NCBI GenBank assembly: GCA_048217285.1
Contig: DBFWVW010000091.1
Span: forward strand, 4,205 to 68,204
Direction of reading: 5' to 3'
Length of the DNA stretch: 64,000 bases
Source: CAG-103 sp048217285
Lineage (GTDB): Bacteria > Bacillota > Clostridia > Oscillospirales > Oscillospiraceae
Below, one piece after another: positions 41,058 to 48,969 of this stretch (its first letter is position 1; every line of letters begins with the position of its first letter). The notes beneath the pieces are model-generated. The model saw nothing but the letters and a program-made list of their open reading frames with translations, was not told the DNA's origin and did no database searches. The position numbers and the translations under genes were made by a program.

Positions 41058-41273
41058 ATGATCACCTACGCCCCGCTATGGGAGACAATGAAGCAGCGGC
41101 GCATCACGACCTACACCCTGATCAAAAACTACGCATTCAGCCGCGGTACACTGGACTCTCTCAAGCACAACCGCAATATCACCACCGCGACGCTCAATGA
41201 CCTTTGCAGCATTCTTTCCTGCCGCGTGGAGGATGTGCTGGCCTATATCCCGGACGAGCCTGCAGAATCGTAA
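41058..41273 (+). CDS. small XRE-family (Cro/CI-type) DNA-binding regulator
   Basis: The 71-residue protein is a single helix-turn-helix domain: LWETMKQRRITTYTLIKNYAF, then RGTLDSLKHNRNITTATLNDLCSIL (written here as two pieces: RGTLDSLKHN and ITTATLNDLCSIL) and VEDVLAYIPDE. This is the YozG-like or Cro/C1-type HTH group found with mobile or accessory genes. GAGGAGG eight bases upstream selects the ATG at 41058. Target genes are unknown; control of its own promoter through the ATTGGACA repeats is conceivable. Confidence 0.85.
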   Translation: MITYAPLWETMKQRRITTYTLIKNYAFSRGTLDSLKHNRNITTATLNDLCSILSCRVEDVLAYIPDEPAES

Positions 41274-41308
41274 CTGCCCATTTCCGATTGAGAAATGGGC
41301 AGTTTTCC
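41272..41308 (+). terminator. terminator of the XRE gene
   Basis: AACTGCCCATTTC (41272-41284) pairs perfectly with GAAATGGGCAGTT (41292-41304), followed by TTCC; it begins inside the stop codon. Confidence 0.75.
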
Positions 41309-41336
41309 TTTCAATGGTGGCATCTAAATGACAGCA

Positions 41337-41369
41337 CCCCCGCTCCAATCGGAGCGGGGGCGCGTTTTT
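41337..41369 (+). terminator. second hairpin between XRE gene and spoIIIAH
   Basis: CCCCCGCTCC (41337-41346) pairs with GGAGCGGGGG (41351-41360), followed by CGCG and TTTTT on the + strand. On the minus strand it lies just beyond the spoIIIA operon and may stop that transcript too. Confidence 0.65.
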
Positions 41370-41378
41370 CATGATCAT

Positions 41379-41948
41379 TCACTGTGCGTTATGCGCGTCG
41401 GCCTTGACTTCGATGACTTTGATCTGCGGTGCGGTATAGTCCGTCTCTTTGACGATCGTGTCCGTGATCGTAGCGACCTGCGCCGTGCTCAACCCGTCGG
41501 CTGGTGCGGGTACAGCGACTGTGATGCCCTCATCCGTGATATAGACCACGCACTCGGAAAAATCCTTGGCCAGCAGGAGATTTTCGATCTGCGTTTCCGT
41601 CATGGAGTCACTCGCCATGGCGGAGATGGCGCTCATGGCACTGTCGATCGTCGCCTGCGAAGCGCCCTCTGCCGTCGAGGCCGATTTGAGCAGCGACAGC
41701 GCTTCGTCGCGCGACTGCTGGCGCGTCAGGCGTGCTTTGGCAAAGTAATCATCGGATGCCGATGCCGACGCCGACGCTGCGGCCGCTTCCTCCTCCGCCT
41801 TGACCGCTGCTGTGGCGGCGTCCTCGGCAGCGGCCATTTCCGCGTCCGCTTTTCCCCACTGGGTGTTGTACGACCAGTTAAAGTAGATCGCGGCGCAGAC
41901 AAACAGCAGCACCACAATGATCGCAATGTTTCGTTTGGTTTTTTTCAT
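41379..41948 (-). CDS. spoIIIAH: stage III sporulation protein AH
   Basis: SpoIIIAH is made in the mother cell and its extracellular domain binds forespore SpoIIQ (or its substitute) to form the feeding-tube channel. The 189-residue protein has one N-terminal membrane helix (residues 8-25), an Ala/Glu/Ser-rich linker, and a C-terminal ring-building domain with YFAKARLTRQQSRDEALSLL and VIEVKA near the end. It is the last of the eight spoIIIA genes, 13 bases behind spoIIIAG. Confidence 0.95.
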   Translation of the reverse strand: MKKTKRNIAIIVVLLFVCAAIYFNWSYNTQWGKADAEMAAAEDAATAAVKAEEEAAAASASASASDDYFAKARLTRQQSRDEALSLLKSASTAEGASQATIDSAMSAISAMASDSMTETQIENLLLAKDFSECVVYITDEGITVAVPAPADGLSTAQVATITDTIVKETDYTAPQIKVIEVKADAHNAQ

Positions 41949-41961
41949 AGTCGCCCTCCCG

Positions 41962-42456
41962 TTATTTTGATTGCGAATCCGGCTGCTTTCTGAGCACGGA
42001 AATGTGATCTGTGCTCAGGCCGGTAAATTGTGCCACTGCCTGCGTGACGGCGAGCTGCACCTGCGGTGAATCCGCCCCGTCGCAGACGACAACCGCACCA
42101 AGATACTGCGGACTGACCGTTTTCAGCTCTACCGCCTCCTGTGCCCCGCCGCCGGCGGCGATGATCGTCGGCTCCCCGGCATCGTCCGTTGCCAGCTCCC
42201 GCTCCGCCGAGCAGCGGTAGGACAGCAGCACCTGCACTTGTCCGGCACCGCTGATCTGCTGCAGCAGTTGTGTGAGGCGCTGCTCCTCGGCTTGGATCGT
42301 CTGCGTTTGTGTCTGTTCGGAAGCGGTCTGCGCCTGCGCTGTCTTGGCCTTTGTCTTGCTTCCGGTCGGCAGCAGGAGCAGGATCAGCCCCACGAGTAAA
42401 ATGATGAGAACGTATTTGTACTTGGCTGCGAAAGCACTGAGTTTTCGTGTGTTCAT
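41962..42456 (-). CDS. spoIIIAG: stage III sporulation protein AG
   Basis: The 164-residue protein has one membrane helix (about residues 15-31, VLIILLVGLILLLLPTG) and an extracellular domain with RLTQLLQQISGAGQVQVLLSY (shown as RLTQLLQQIS and GAGQVQVLLSY), AVVVCDGADSPQVQLAV and HISVLRK, the SpoIIIAG ring-forming domain. The start ATG at 42456 overlaps the AF stop. Confidence 0.94.
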   Translation of the reverse strand: MNTRKLSAFAAKYKYVLIILLVGLILLLLPTGSKTKAKTAQAQTASEQTQTQTIQAEEQRLTQLLQQISGAGQVQVLLSYRCSAERELATDDAGEPTIIAAGGGAQEAVELKTVSPQYLGAVVVCDGADSPQVQLAVTQAVAQFTGLSTDHISVLRKQPDSQSK

Positions 42457-42938
42457 GATGTGCTGCTCCATTCCTGCCGTGCGCGCGGGATCCCGAGGTC
42501 AGCCTCGATGATTTGCGCCAGCCGGCTGTTTTCTGCCGCCTGCCCGGATGTGATCAGTCGGACGGACTGCGGATACCAGTAACCGTCTGTGCTCCACTGC
42601 AGTGTGACCTGCGCATCGTCGAGCGCTGCGCCGCACTGCGCGGCTTTGTCCAATATATATGTGCGCATTTCGGATTCTATGACCGTGCGCTGTAAACGAT
42701 CGCTGCTGTCGGATACCGTGCCGTCCGTTGTCACCGAAACGTGATAGTCCTGCAGCGCGGCTGCATAAGTGTCATAATCGAACGTCACCAGCGGCGAGAA
42801 CAGCAGACACGTCAGGGCAACGCCGCCAGCCAGCTTCGTGACGCGCCGGAGGCTCTCAGACGTTGGAAACAGGGATGCCAGCGCCGTCAGTAGCGCCACG
42901 CCTGCCAGACTGAGCAGCCAAGCCCGTAAAGATTCCAT
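42453..42938 (-). CDS. spoIIIAF: stage III sporulation protein AF
   Basis: The 161-residue protein has two N-terminal hydrophobic helices (about 5-25 and 34-51) and a soluble C-terminal domain with LQRTVIESEMRTYIL. It is a membrane subunit of the SpoIIIA channel complex. Start ATG at 42938 shares one base with the AE stop; the TTG before it is less likely. Confidence 0.9.
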   Translation of the reverse strand: MESLRAWLLSLAGVALLTALASLFPTSESLRRVTKLAGGVALTCLLFSPLVTFDYDTYAAALQDYHVSVTTDGTVSDSSDRLQRTVIESEMRTYILDKAAQCGAALDDAQVTLQWSTDGYWYPQSVRLITSGQAAENSRLAQIIEADLGIPRARQEWSSTS

Positions 42939-44047
42939 CAACCCGTCACCGCCTTCATACTCGATACGACCGAGAGAAATAAAATGAGCGACGCCACGCC
43001 CACCATCCCCAACAGGAAGCCATACACGTCAGCAAAGCCGTCGATCAGCCGTCCGACCCGCTTGTCCGCAAAGGACTCGGCGATACCGGCCGCAAGTTTA
43101 TACAGAACATAGTGCACAGCAAGCTGCAGATACGGCGTAACGCACACGGCGGCAACGCTGACGACGCCGACAATGCCAATGCCGCTGCGCAGAATCGCAG
43201 CGCTGGAAGTGACCGTGGATGCCGCATCGGCCACGATGCTGCCGACGACCGGGAGCGCTGCGGAGACGGCGGTCTTGACTGCTTTGGCTGCAGCTGCATC
43301 CGCCGAGCCGGTAAGGATACCCGTCAGCGACAGGTAGAGCGTGAACACACTCGCAAAGCCAATGAGCAGCAGGCGAAATGCCTTGCGCAGCAGTCCGCTG
43401 AGGGATGCGAGCACGTCATTCTCGAGTGTTGTACCGCAGATGACTGTTCCCGCATACAGATACAGCAGCGGCAGAAGCACCGCCGTCTCCGCAGACAGGA
43501 GCACGTCCAGAAACAGCGATGTCGCCGCGTATTTTGCGGCCGCCGATGTTGCCGCGCCGCTCGCCGCCGCTGCGGCGCACATACTCGGCAGCAGGATCTT
43601 CGAAAAATCGCGCAGCGTGGCAAGCGCCTCGCTGCCTGCGGTGATGCACGAGGTCACGTGGGTCACGCTCAGCGCAGCGACCGCAACCGTGCCTGCCATC
43701 TGCGTGACTTTTCCACAAGCCCCATTCGCCGAAAGGGACGCGCACAGTGCCGACAAAAACACGATCGCCAGCAGCAGTGCCGCATTGCGTGCCGCGGATG
43801 CAACGGCTCCGCCACCCTCGCGCAGTGCATAGGCCCACAGTTTTGCGAGCAGGGACTGCGGTTGTGCGCTATCCGCAACGGACAACGACCCAAACGCATC
43901 ATAAGCCTCTTCCGGGAGCGCGGATTCCAGTGCCTCCGTGCCAAAATCCGATGCCTGTTCGGCCGCAACATCGTAGGCGAACGCGCATGGCGTGCACACT
44001 GCCAACACCAGCAATACGCTCAAAAGCACAAGCAGCCGCCTTTTCAT
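42938..44047 (-). CDS. spoIIIAE: stage III sporulation protein AE
   Basis: The 369-residue polytopic membrane protein starts with a signal-like helix (RRLLVLLSVLLVLAV) ending at AFAYD, then has about seven hydrophobic segments. KILLPSMCAAAAASGAATSAA and LPVVGSIVADAASTV (first one given as KILLPSMCAA) are the conserved parts. It is part of the mother-cell membrane base of the SpoIIIA complex. GGAG seven bases before the ATG at 44047 fixes the start, which overlaps the AD stop. Confidence 0.94.
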   Translation of the reverse strand: MKRRLLVLLSVLLVLAVCTPCAFAYDVAAEQASDFGTEALESALPEEAYDAFGSLSVADSAQPQSLLAKLWAYALREGGGAVASAARNAALLLAIVFLSALCASLSANGACGKVTQMAGTVAVAALSVTHVTSCITAGSEALATLRDFSKILLPSMCAAAAASGAATSAAAKYAATSLFLDVLLSAETAVLLPLLYLYAGTVICGTTLENDVLASLSGLLRKAFRLLLIGFASVFTLYLSLTGILTGSADAAAAKAVKTAVSAALPVVGSIVADAASTVTSSAAILRSGIGIVGVVSVAAVCVTPYLQLAVHYVLYKLAAGIAESFADKRVGRLIDGFADVYGFLLGMVGVASLILFLSVVSSMKAVTG

Positions 44048-44430
44048 AAGCATTCTCCGATCATGTTCAGAAACGTATGCATCAGCGGCAGTGCGGCATA
44101 GAGCGCGGCCGCTACGCCCACGAGCTGCACCGCACAGGCACCAGCGGCCTGTCCGGCATCTTTGCAGAGACTCTCCCCGATCATCGTCAGGATGCTGATC
44201 GTCATGCACTTGAGCAGCGGCCCGGTGTAGACGCCGGACAAGTCGCTGAGCGCGATGGCATCGCGGAAAAACGATGCCAACGGCTCCAGCAGACCAATGC
44301 ACAAAAACAGTGCCAGCAGAGCTGCCGCGATGCTCAGCAGGAGCGACATACCAGGCACGGTCTTGTAGACCGTGGCGGCGGCAGCAGCGGCAATGACCAC
44401 GATGATGATCGCCTGAAAGACCGTCTCCAT
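44044..44430 (-). CDS. spoIIIAD: stage III sporulation protein AD
   Basis: The 128-residue protein is almost wholly hydrophobic, with three to four helices and the motif LSGVYTGPLLKCMTISIL in the middle. It is a membrane subunit of the SpoIIIA complex. Start ATG at 44430 overlaps the AC stop by one base; its stop overlaps AE by ATGA. Confidence 0.92.
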   Translation of the reverse strand: METVFQAIIIVVIAAAAAATVYKTVPGMSLLLSIAAALLALFLCIGLLEPLASFFRDAIALSDLSGVYTGPLLKCMTISILTMIGESLCKDAGQAAGACAVQLVGVAAALYAALPLMHTFLNMIGECL

Positions 44431-44624
44431 CACAAAGAAAACAGGCTCTTGATCAGATCGAACAGTTCACTGATCTTCTGAATCACCAGCACCAGCACCA
44501 CGACAAGACCGGCAATGGTCGTCATGAGTGCCTGCTCGTCGCGCCCGGCGCGTGAGAGCAGAATATTAAGTACGGCGACCAGAATGCCGATCGCCGCGAT
44601 CTTAAAAACAAGGTCAACGTCCAT
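44430..44624 (-). CDS. spoIIIAC: stage III sporulation protein AC
   Basis: The 64-residue protein has two membrane helices (FKIAAIGILVAVLNILL and TIAGLVVVLVLVI) and the family motif RAGRDEQALM between them. AGGAGG five bases before the ATG at 44624 selects this start; the frame is open further upstream inside spoIIIAB, but without such a site. Small size is normal for AC. Confidence 0.94.
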   Translation of the reverse strand: MDVDLVFKIAAIGILVAVLNILLSRAGRDEQALMTTIAGLVVVLVLVIQKISELFDLIKSLFSL

Positions 44625-44641
44625 AAGCGCCTCCTGTGTCA

Positions 44642-45154
44642 TCAAAACAAAGCCACGGCAGCCAGTAGGCCAAGTGTTGCGCCGAGGCCGCAAAACAGTT
44701 TGCCGCGCTGCGTCGTATCCGTCTGCATCTGGGCAGTGGCAGCCTGCAGCGTCTCTATGCAGGTGTCCAGCGCACCGCGCTGGAGCTGCACGTCATACTT
44801 CCCGAGCTGTTCGCCCAACGCCAACAGTGCCACACGCACATCAGGCGCAAGTATGTCCAGCGCCTGAAATGCGGCCGCCCAGCTCTCGGAAAACGACCGG
44901 TCCCCATCCGCGATGCTGTCTGCGAGCGAAGCGTACTGCGTGCTCAGCGGCTCCGGCGCGCTCGCCGCCAGGTGGCGCAGCGCCTCTGGCAGCGGCAGCA
45001 GACGACCGACGATATCGCTCCGCAGCAGACTCAGACTGTCGATCATCGCCGTGAGCAGCCGCAGCCGCAGCCGCAGTTCCTGCCGCAGCGCGAATCCGAC
45101 AGCCGTGCTGCCCAGAAACAGCAGTGCCGCCCCCAACCAGTGCAGCCATGTCAT
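44642..45154 (-). CDS. spoIIIAB: stage III sporulation protein AB
   Basis: The 170-residue protein has a hydrophobic helix at each end (LGAALLFLGSTAVGFAL and LGATLGLLAAVALF) and a helical body with LRLLTAMIDSLSLLRSDI and LGEQLGKYD, matching SpoIIIAB, which resembles GspF-type platform proteins. Its ATG overlaps the AA stop by ATGA. Confidence 0.94.
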   Translation of the reverse strand: MTWLHWLGAALLFLGSTAVGFALRQELRLRLRLLTAMIDSLSLLRSDIVGRLLPLPEALRHLAASAPEPLSTQYASLADSIADGDRSFSESWAAAFQALDILAPDVRVALLALGEQLGKYDVQLQRGALDTCIETLQAATAQMQTDTTQRGKLFCGLGATLGLLAAVALF

Positions 45155-46032
45155 GTCAGGTCCTCAACAGTATAGACGCGCTCGCCACCGTTGCGCGTGA
45201 TGCACACGGCGCGGCGGAAAATATGCTCGTCCAGCAGCGCGCGGTACAGCGCCCGGTGCCGCAGCGCTGCGACGCTCTGTGCGTGCGCCGTCGCCAGCAG
45301 CGCGACACCGCAGCCGGCGGCAATACGGATGGCCTCAATATCCTCCGGAGCGCTGATCTCATCAAATGCCAGCACATCCGGCCGCATGGCGCGCAGGAGC
45401 ATCATACAGCAGGCCGCTTTTTGCCCCCCGGTCATCACGTCCGTATTCGCGCCGACATCAAACTGCGGCGCGCGATTCTGCACAGCTGCGATCTCGCCGC
45501 GTTCGTCCATGAGCGAGATACGTGTGCCCATATCAGACAGGCGGCGCACGCATTCACGCAGCAGCGTCGTCTTCCCGTTGCCGGGCGGTGAGAGGATGAG
45601 CGTGCTGCAAAATCCGTCCTTGAGCAGTTGCGGCAAAAGGCTGTCCGCACAGCCGGGCACCGTGTGCGGTATCCGCACGGATACGGAGCTCAACTGCCGG
45701 ATGCCGTCAATTTGTCCGGCAGCCTGTCCGTAAGCACAGCCGCAGAGTCCAACACGACAGCCGCCGGCCGTTTGTAAGTACCCTTGTCGGATCTGCTCTC
45801 CGGCCGCATAAACGGACGCCCCCGTCGCGCGCTCGAGCAGATAATCCAGATCTCCAGCCAGAACGGCGCGGCATTCCGCCGGGTACGCATGCGCCTGGGT
45901 CAGCAGCACGGGCACCTGACCAATGCGGCAGCAGATCTCCTCTACCAGTTCCTGCCGGTCGCGTTGCGTGTGCGCAATGGCCTGTCCCAGCGCCGGCGGG
46001 AACAGCGCCAGCGCCTGATTTGTAAAGATCAT
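45151..46032 (-). CDS. spoIIIAA: stage III sporulation protein AA, secretion-type ATPase
   Basis: The 293-residue cytosolic ATPase resembles type II/IV secretion ATPases and powers the SpoIIIA channel. It has Walker A LSPPGNGKTTLL, then ISLMDERGEIA, MTGGQKAACCMMLLRAM and Walker B DVLAFDEISAPEDIEA. AGGAGGG seven bases before the ATG at 46032 fixes the start. It is the first gene of the operon. I see no good sigma-E match directly upstream, where a composite inverted repeat lies. Confidence 0.95.
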   Translation of the reverse strand: MIFTNQALALFPPALGQAIAHTQRDRQELVEEICCRIGQVPVLLTQAHAYPAECRAVLAGDLDYLLERATGASVYAAGEQIRQGYLQTAGGCRVGLCGCAYGQAAGQIDGIRQLSSVSVRIPHTVPGCADSLLPQLLKDGFCSTLILSPPGNGKTTLLRECVRRLSDMGTRISLMDERGEIAAVQNRAPQFDVGANTDVMTGGQKAACCMMLLRAMRPDVLAFDEISAPEDIEAIRIAAGCGVALLATAHAQSVAALRHRALYRALLDEHIFRRAVCITRNGGERVYTVEDLT

Positions 46033-46050
46033 GGTAGTCCCTCCTCTTTT

Positions 46051-46090
46051 GTTCTGCCACATCCTATGCGCGCTCCGCGCGCGGCAGAAC
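46051..46090. promoter_or_regulatory. composite inverted repeat before spoIIIAA
   Basis: GTTCTGCC (46051-46058) and GGCAGAAC (46083-46090) are perfect complements enclosing a second GC-rich dyad (GCGCG-CTC-CGCGC). It sits between the terminator of the previous gene and the spoIIIAA ribosome binding site. Confidence 0.45.
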
Positions 46091-46092
46091 AC

Positions 46093-46123
46093 AAAAAGAG
46101 AGGCAGCCGAATGGCTGCCTCTC
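46093..46123 (-). terminator. terminator after the DUF1015 gene
   Basis: GAGAGGCAGCC (46098-46108) pairs with GGCTGCCTCTC (46113-46123); on the minus strand TTTTTG follows. Confidence 0.85.
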
Positions 46124-46144
46124 AAACAGTGTATTATGCAGTTG

Positions 46145-47374
46145 TCACAGTTTGCGGCACTCAAGATAATAGCGCTTGTCTGCGCCGAGGCCGATAGAAA
46201 AGCTCTTTTTCGGGAATGGGCCGGAGCAAAGCACAGACGTAAAGAGCTCCGTCTTGTCCATGCGTGGCATGAGGATGCCGCAGCAGTCATCGCCGGTTGC
46301 AAGATCGATCGCCTCATCGTCACCATGGATATAATCCACCGTCCCGCCGTTTTTCGCAAGATACACCGCGCAGAACGTATCCACCGCTGTGATCGCTTCA
46401 CCGAGCGATGCGCTTTTGGCGAAAATTTCGCGGCGCTTGCCCCCTGCGAGCAGGGAGATCGCATAGCCGCTGCCATCGGTGGATGCCAGTGCCGCCTCTG
46501 CCTCCTGCATCCATTTGGACGCATCAGTCCGGAAGAGCACACGGTGGATGGGCTCAAACGTTACGGCCGGGCTGTGCAGATTCACGAGTTCAACGAGCGC
46601 ATAGCGTGCGGGATCGATCGCCGCCTGCTCGGGCGTGAGCAACTTTTTCTTTTCCAGCCAGCACTTGCGTGCGGCGGCCAGACTGTGATTGCCGTCGGCG
46701 ATTGCAAAGCGCATGGGGTGCGCACTGTCTGTACCGACGCCAGTCGCGCACAAGCGCGCGGCAAGAGCATCCGCTTCCGCGCCTGCGACGCGCAGACCGC
46801 GAACGTGACCGCCGCCGGACATAAGGTCAAAATCATATAGCGTTTCGCCGGCTGCCGCCTGTGCGTCCCGGAAAATCATATCATCCGGATCGCTGTAAAA
46901 CACCATAATGTGCGGCATCTCCAGCGCCGCTGCTGCGCGAATGCGCACACGCGCGGGCAGACGTGAGGCGACCGTGCCCTCCGTGGCGCGGATGGGCGTG
47001 ACGGAATCCGGCGCGTAATCATATGCCTCCAGATCGAGCGCGCCGACAATGCCGCAGCGCACGGCGCCGCCCGGCAGCGTGCGCTGCACGAGCACGAGAC
47101 TGTGCGGCACGGTGCGAAACACCCCGTTGTCAAGGTAACGGTCCATGGTCTGCTGAATCTCGCGCGTCGCCGCCGCCTCATCGCACTTGCCGAGATAAAA
47201 TTCTGGCAGCATCAGCCGCAGCGTGGACGGCGCGTCGCCAACGATGTCCTGCACCTTCTGCCAATAGTCGGCGTCCGCCGTAAACTGGTCACAGGCGATG
47301 ACGCTCCAGCGCTGCATATCCGCACACGCAGGCAATAGAATATCCGCTGGGGTAAAAAACAGATTCTGATTCAT
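46145..47374 (-). CDS. DUF1015 family protein
   Basis: The 409-residue soluble protein belongs to DUF1015 (UCP033563 type): RWSVIACDQFTADADYW near the N-terminus, then FYLGKCDEAA, AIADGNHSLAAARKCW and GGTVDYIHGDDEA late. The family is common in Clostridia, often annotated putative HTH or SerB-cotranscribed protein; no function is shown. Its ATG overlaps the glpK stop (ATGA), and the site GGAGTCAGGA lies at the end of glpK, so both are translated together. Confidence 0.88.
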   Translation of the reverse strand: MNQNLFFTPADILLPACADMQRWSVIACDQFTADADYWQKVQDIVGDAPSTLRLMLPEFYLGKCDEAAATREIQQTMDRYLDNGVFRTVPHSLVLVQRTLPGGAVRCGIVGALDLEAYDYAPDSVTPIRATEGTVASRLPARVRIRAAAALEMPHIMVFYSDPDDMIFRDAQAAAGETLYDFDLMSGGGHVRGLRVAGAEADALAARLCATGVGTDSAHPMRFAIADGNHSLAAARKCWLEKKKLLTPEQAAIDPARYALVELVNLHSPAVTFEPIHRVLFRTDASKWMQEAEAALASTDGSGYAISLLAGGKRREIFAKSASLGEAITAVDTFCAVYLAKNGGTVDYIHGDDEAIDLATGDDCCGILMPRMDKTELFTSVLCSGPFPKKSFSIGLGADKRYYLECRKL

Positions 47375-48876
47375 TCCTGACTCCATTTTTCCGCTCTGCT
47401 GACGGCGCGCAGCCAATTGTCATGCTGCTGCTTTGCCTGTTCGGCGTCCATTTCGGGTTTGAAAATACGGTCAGACTGGCGCAGGAGCGCAATATCATCT
47501 ACGCTCTCCCAAACGCCGCAGGCAAGACCAGCAAGGAATGCCGCACCGAACGCCGTTGTCTCGACCAGCTTCGGCCGGTCGATCGGCACACGCAGCATAT
47601 CTGCCTGAAACTGCATCAGAAACGAGCTCACGGATGCGCCGCCGTCCACACGCAGGACAGAGATCGGGCTTTCGGCATCGACCTGCATGGCATCCAGCAG
47701 GTCTTTTACCTGATAAGCGATGCCCTCAAGCGTGGCACGCGCAATGTGCGCCTTATTGCTGCCGCGCGTCAGGCCAACGATCGCGCCGCGGGCGTACATA
47801 TCCCAGCGCGGCGCGCCAAGACCGGTGAATGCGGACACAAGATATACACCGCCGTTATCCGGCACGCTCTCGGCCAGAATGTCACACTCATGCGCCGTGC
47901 CAATCAGGCCGAGCTCGTCACGCAGCCATTGGATGGAGCTGCCGGCATTGAATACGCTGCCCTCAAGTGCATATGTCGTTTTGCCGTTTACCGACCATGC
48001 AACGCTCGTGACCAGACCGCTGACGCTGCGTACGGATTTGCTGCCGGTATTCATGAGCGTGAAGCAGCCGGTACCGTACGTATTTTTCGCCTGGCCCGGC
48101 ACGATGCACGCCTGACCCAGCAGGGCGGCTGCCTGGTCGCCGGCGCTGCCGCAGACCGGGATGCCCTCGAGCGATTCAAGCCCCGGCAGCCCCGCCGCCA
48201 CCTGTCCATATACCATGGATGACGGCACCGGAACCGGCAGCATACTCATCGGGATGCCAAGATGCGCGCACAGCTTTTCATCCCAACAGAGATGATCAAT
48301 ATCAAACAGCATCGTGCGCGAGCAGTTGGAGTAATCCGACACGTGGGAACGGCCGCCGGTCAGATTCCAGATGAGCCACGAATCCACGTTGCCGAACAGC
48401 AGTTCACCGCGCTCGGCGCGCGCTCTCGCTCCCAGAACATTATCCAGAATCCACTTGATCTTCGAGCCGGAGAAATAGGCGTCGATGAGCAGGCCGGTCT
48501 TTTCCTTCACATACGGGCCGAGACCATCGGCTGTGAGCTGGTCGCAGATGGGGGCCGTGCGGCGGCACTGCCAGACGATTGCATTATAGACGGGCTTGCC
48601 TGTGTTCTTGTCCCAGACGATCGTTGTTTCGCGCTGGTTCGTAATGCCGATACCTGCAATGTCCGTCGGCGACAGACCACTCTTTTCAAACGCCTCGCTC
48701 ATGGCAAGCAGCTGGCTCTCAAGAATGACCATCGGATCATGCTCCACCCAGCCCGGTTTCGGATAAATCTGCGTGAAGGGATACTGTGCCAGAGACACGA
48801 TGTTGCCCTTACTGTCGAAGATAATGGAGCGGGAACTGGTTGTACCCTGGTCAAGTGCAATGATGTAGCCGTTCAT
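47371..48876 (-). CDS. glpK: glycerol kinase
   Basis: GlpK phosphorylates glycerol to glycerol-3-phosphate. The 501-residue protein has the FGGY-kinase N-terminus IIALDQGTTSSRSIIFD, WDKNTGKPVYNAIVWQ, the active-site segment GNVDSWLIWNLTGG, YGTGCF and the C-terminal signature region AHIARATLEGIAYQ with RVDGGAS. The ATG at 48876 matches the usual start; an ATG three codons upstream (48885) lies close to GGAGG and is the alternative. The upstream region has a perfect palindrome shared with the divergent hydrolase gene. Confidence 0.96.
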   Translation of the reverse strand: MNGYIIALDQGTTSSRSIIFDSKGNIVSLAQYPFTQIYPKPGWVEHDPMVILESQLLAMSEAFEKSGLSPTDIAGIGITNQRETTIVWDKNTGKPVYNAIVWQCRRTAPICDQLTADGLGPYVKEKTGLLIDAYFSGSKIKWILDNVLGARARAERGELLFGNVDSWLIWNLTGGRSHVSDYSNCSRTMLFDIDHLCWDEKLCAHLGIPMSMLPVPVPSSMVYGQVAAGLPGLESLEGIPVCGSAGDQAAALLGQACIVPGQAKNTYGTGCFTLMNTGSKSVRSVSGLVTSVAWSVNGKTTYALEGSVFNAGSSIQWLRDELGLIGTAHECDILAESVPDNGGVYLVSAFTGLGAPRWDMYARGAIVGLTRGSNKAHIARATLEGIAYQVKDLLDAMQVDAESPISVLRVDGGASVSSFLMQFQADMLRVPIDRPKLVETTAFGAAFLAGLACGVWESVDDIALLRQSDRIFKPEMDAEQAKQQHDNWLRAVSRAEKWSQE

Positions 48877-48899
48877 AGTTAACATTAACCTCCATAGAC

Positions 48900-48916
48900 T
48901 TGACGGAATCCGTCAA
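48900..48916. promoter_or_regulatory. perfect 17 bp palindrome between glpK and the hydrolase gene
   Basis: TTGACGGA-A-TCCGTCAA, 8 bp arms with a single central base. It lies 24 bases before the glpK ATG and 54 before the hydrolase ATG, a place suited to an operator acting on both. Confidence 0.65.
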
Positions 48917-48969
48917 TTGGAATACAATTCAGGTAGCTTTTAGTATATCACAACAGGAGGAGTATTGCT

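Noticed and set aside
40628..41200. 190-codon + strand frame upstream of and overlapping the XRE gene
   Set aside because: No ribosome binding site, overlaps the promoter and start of the XRE gene in another frame, and shows no recognisable composition or motif.
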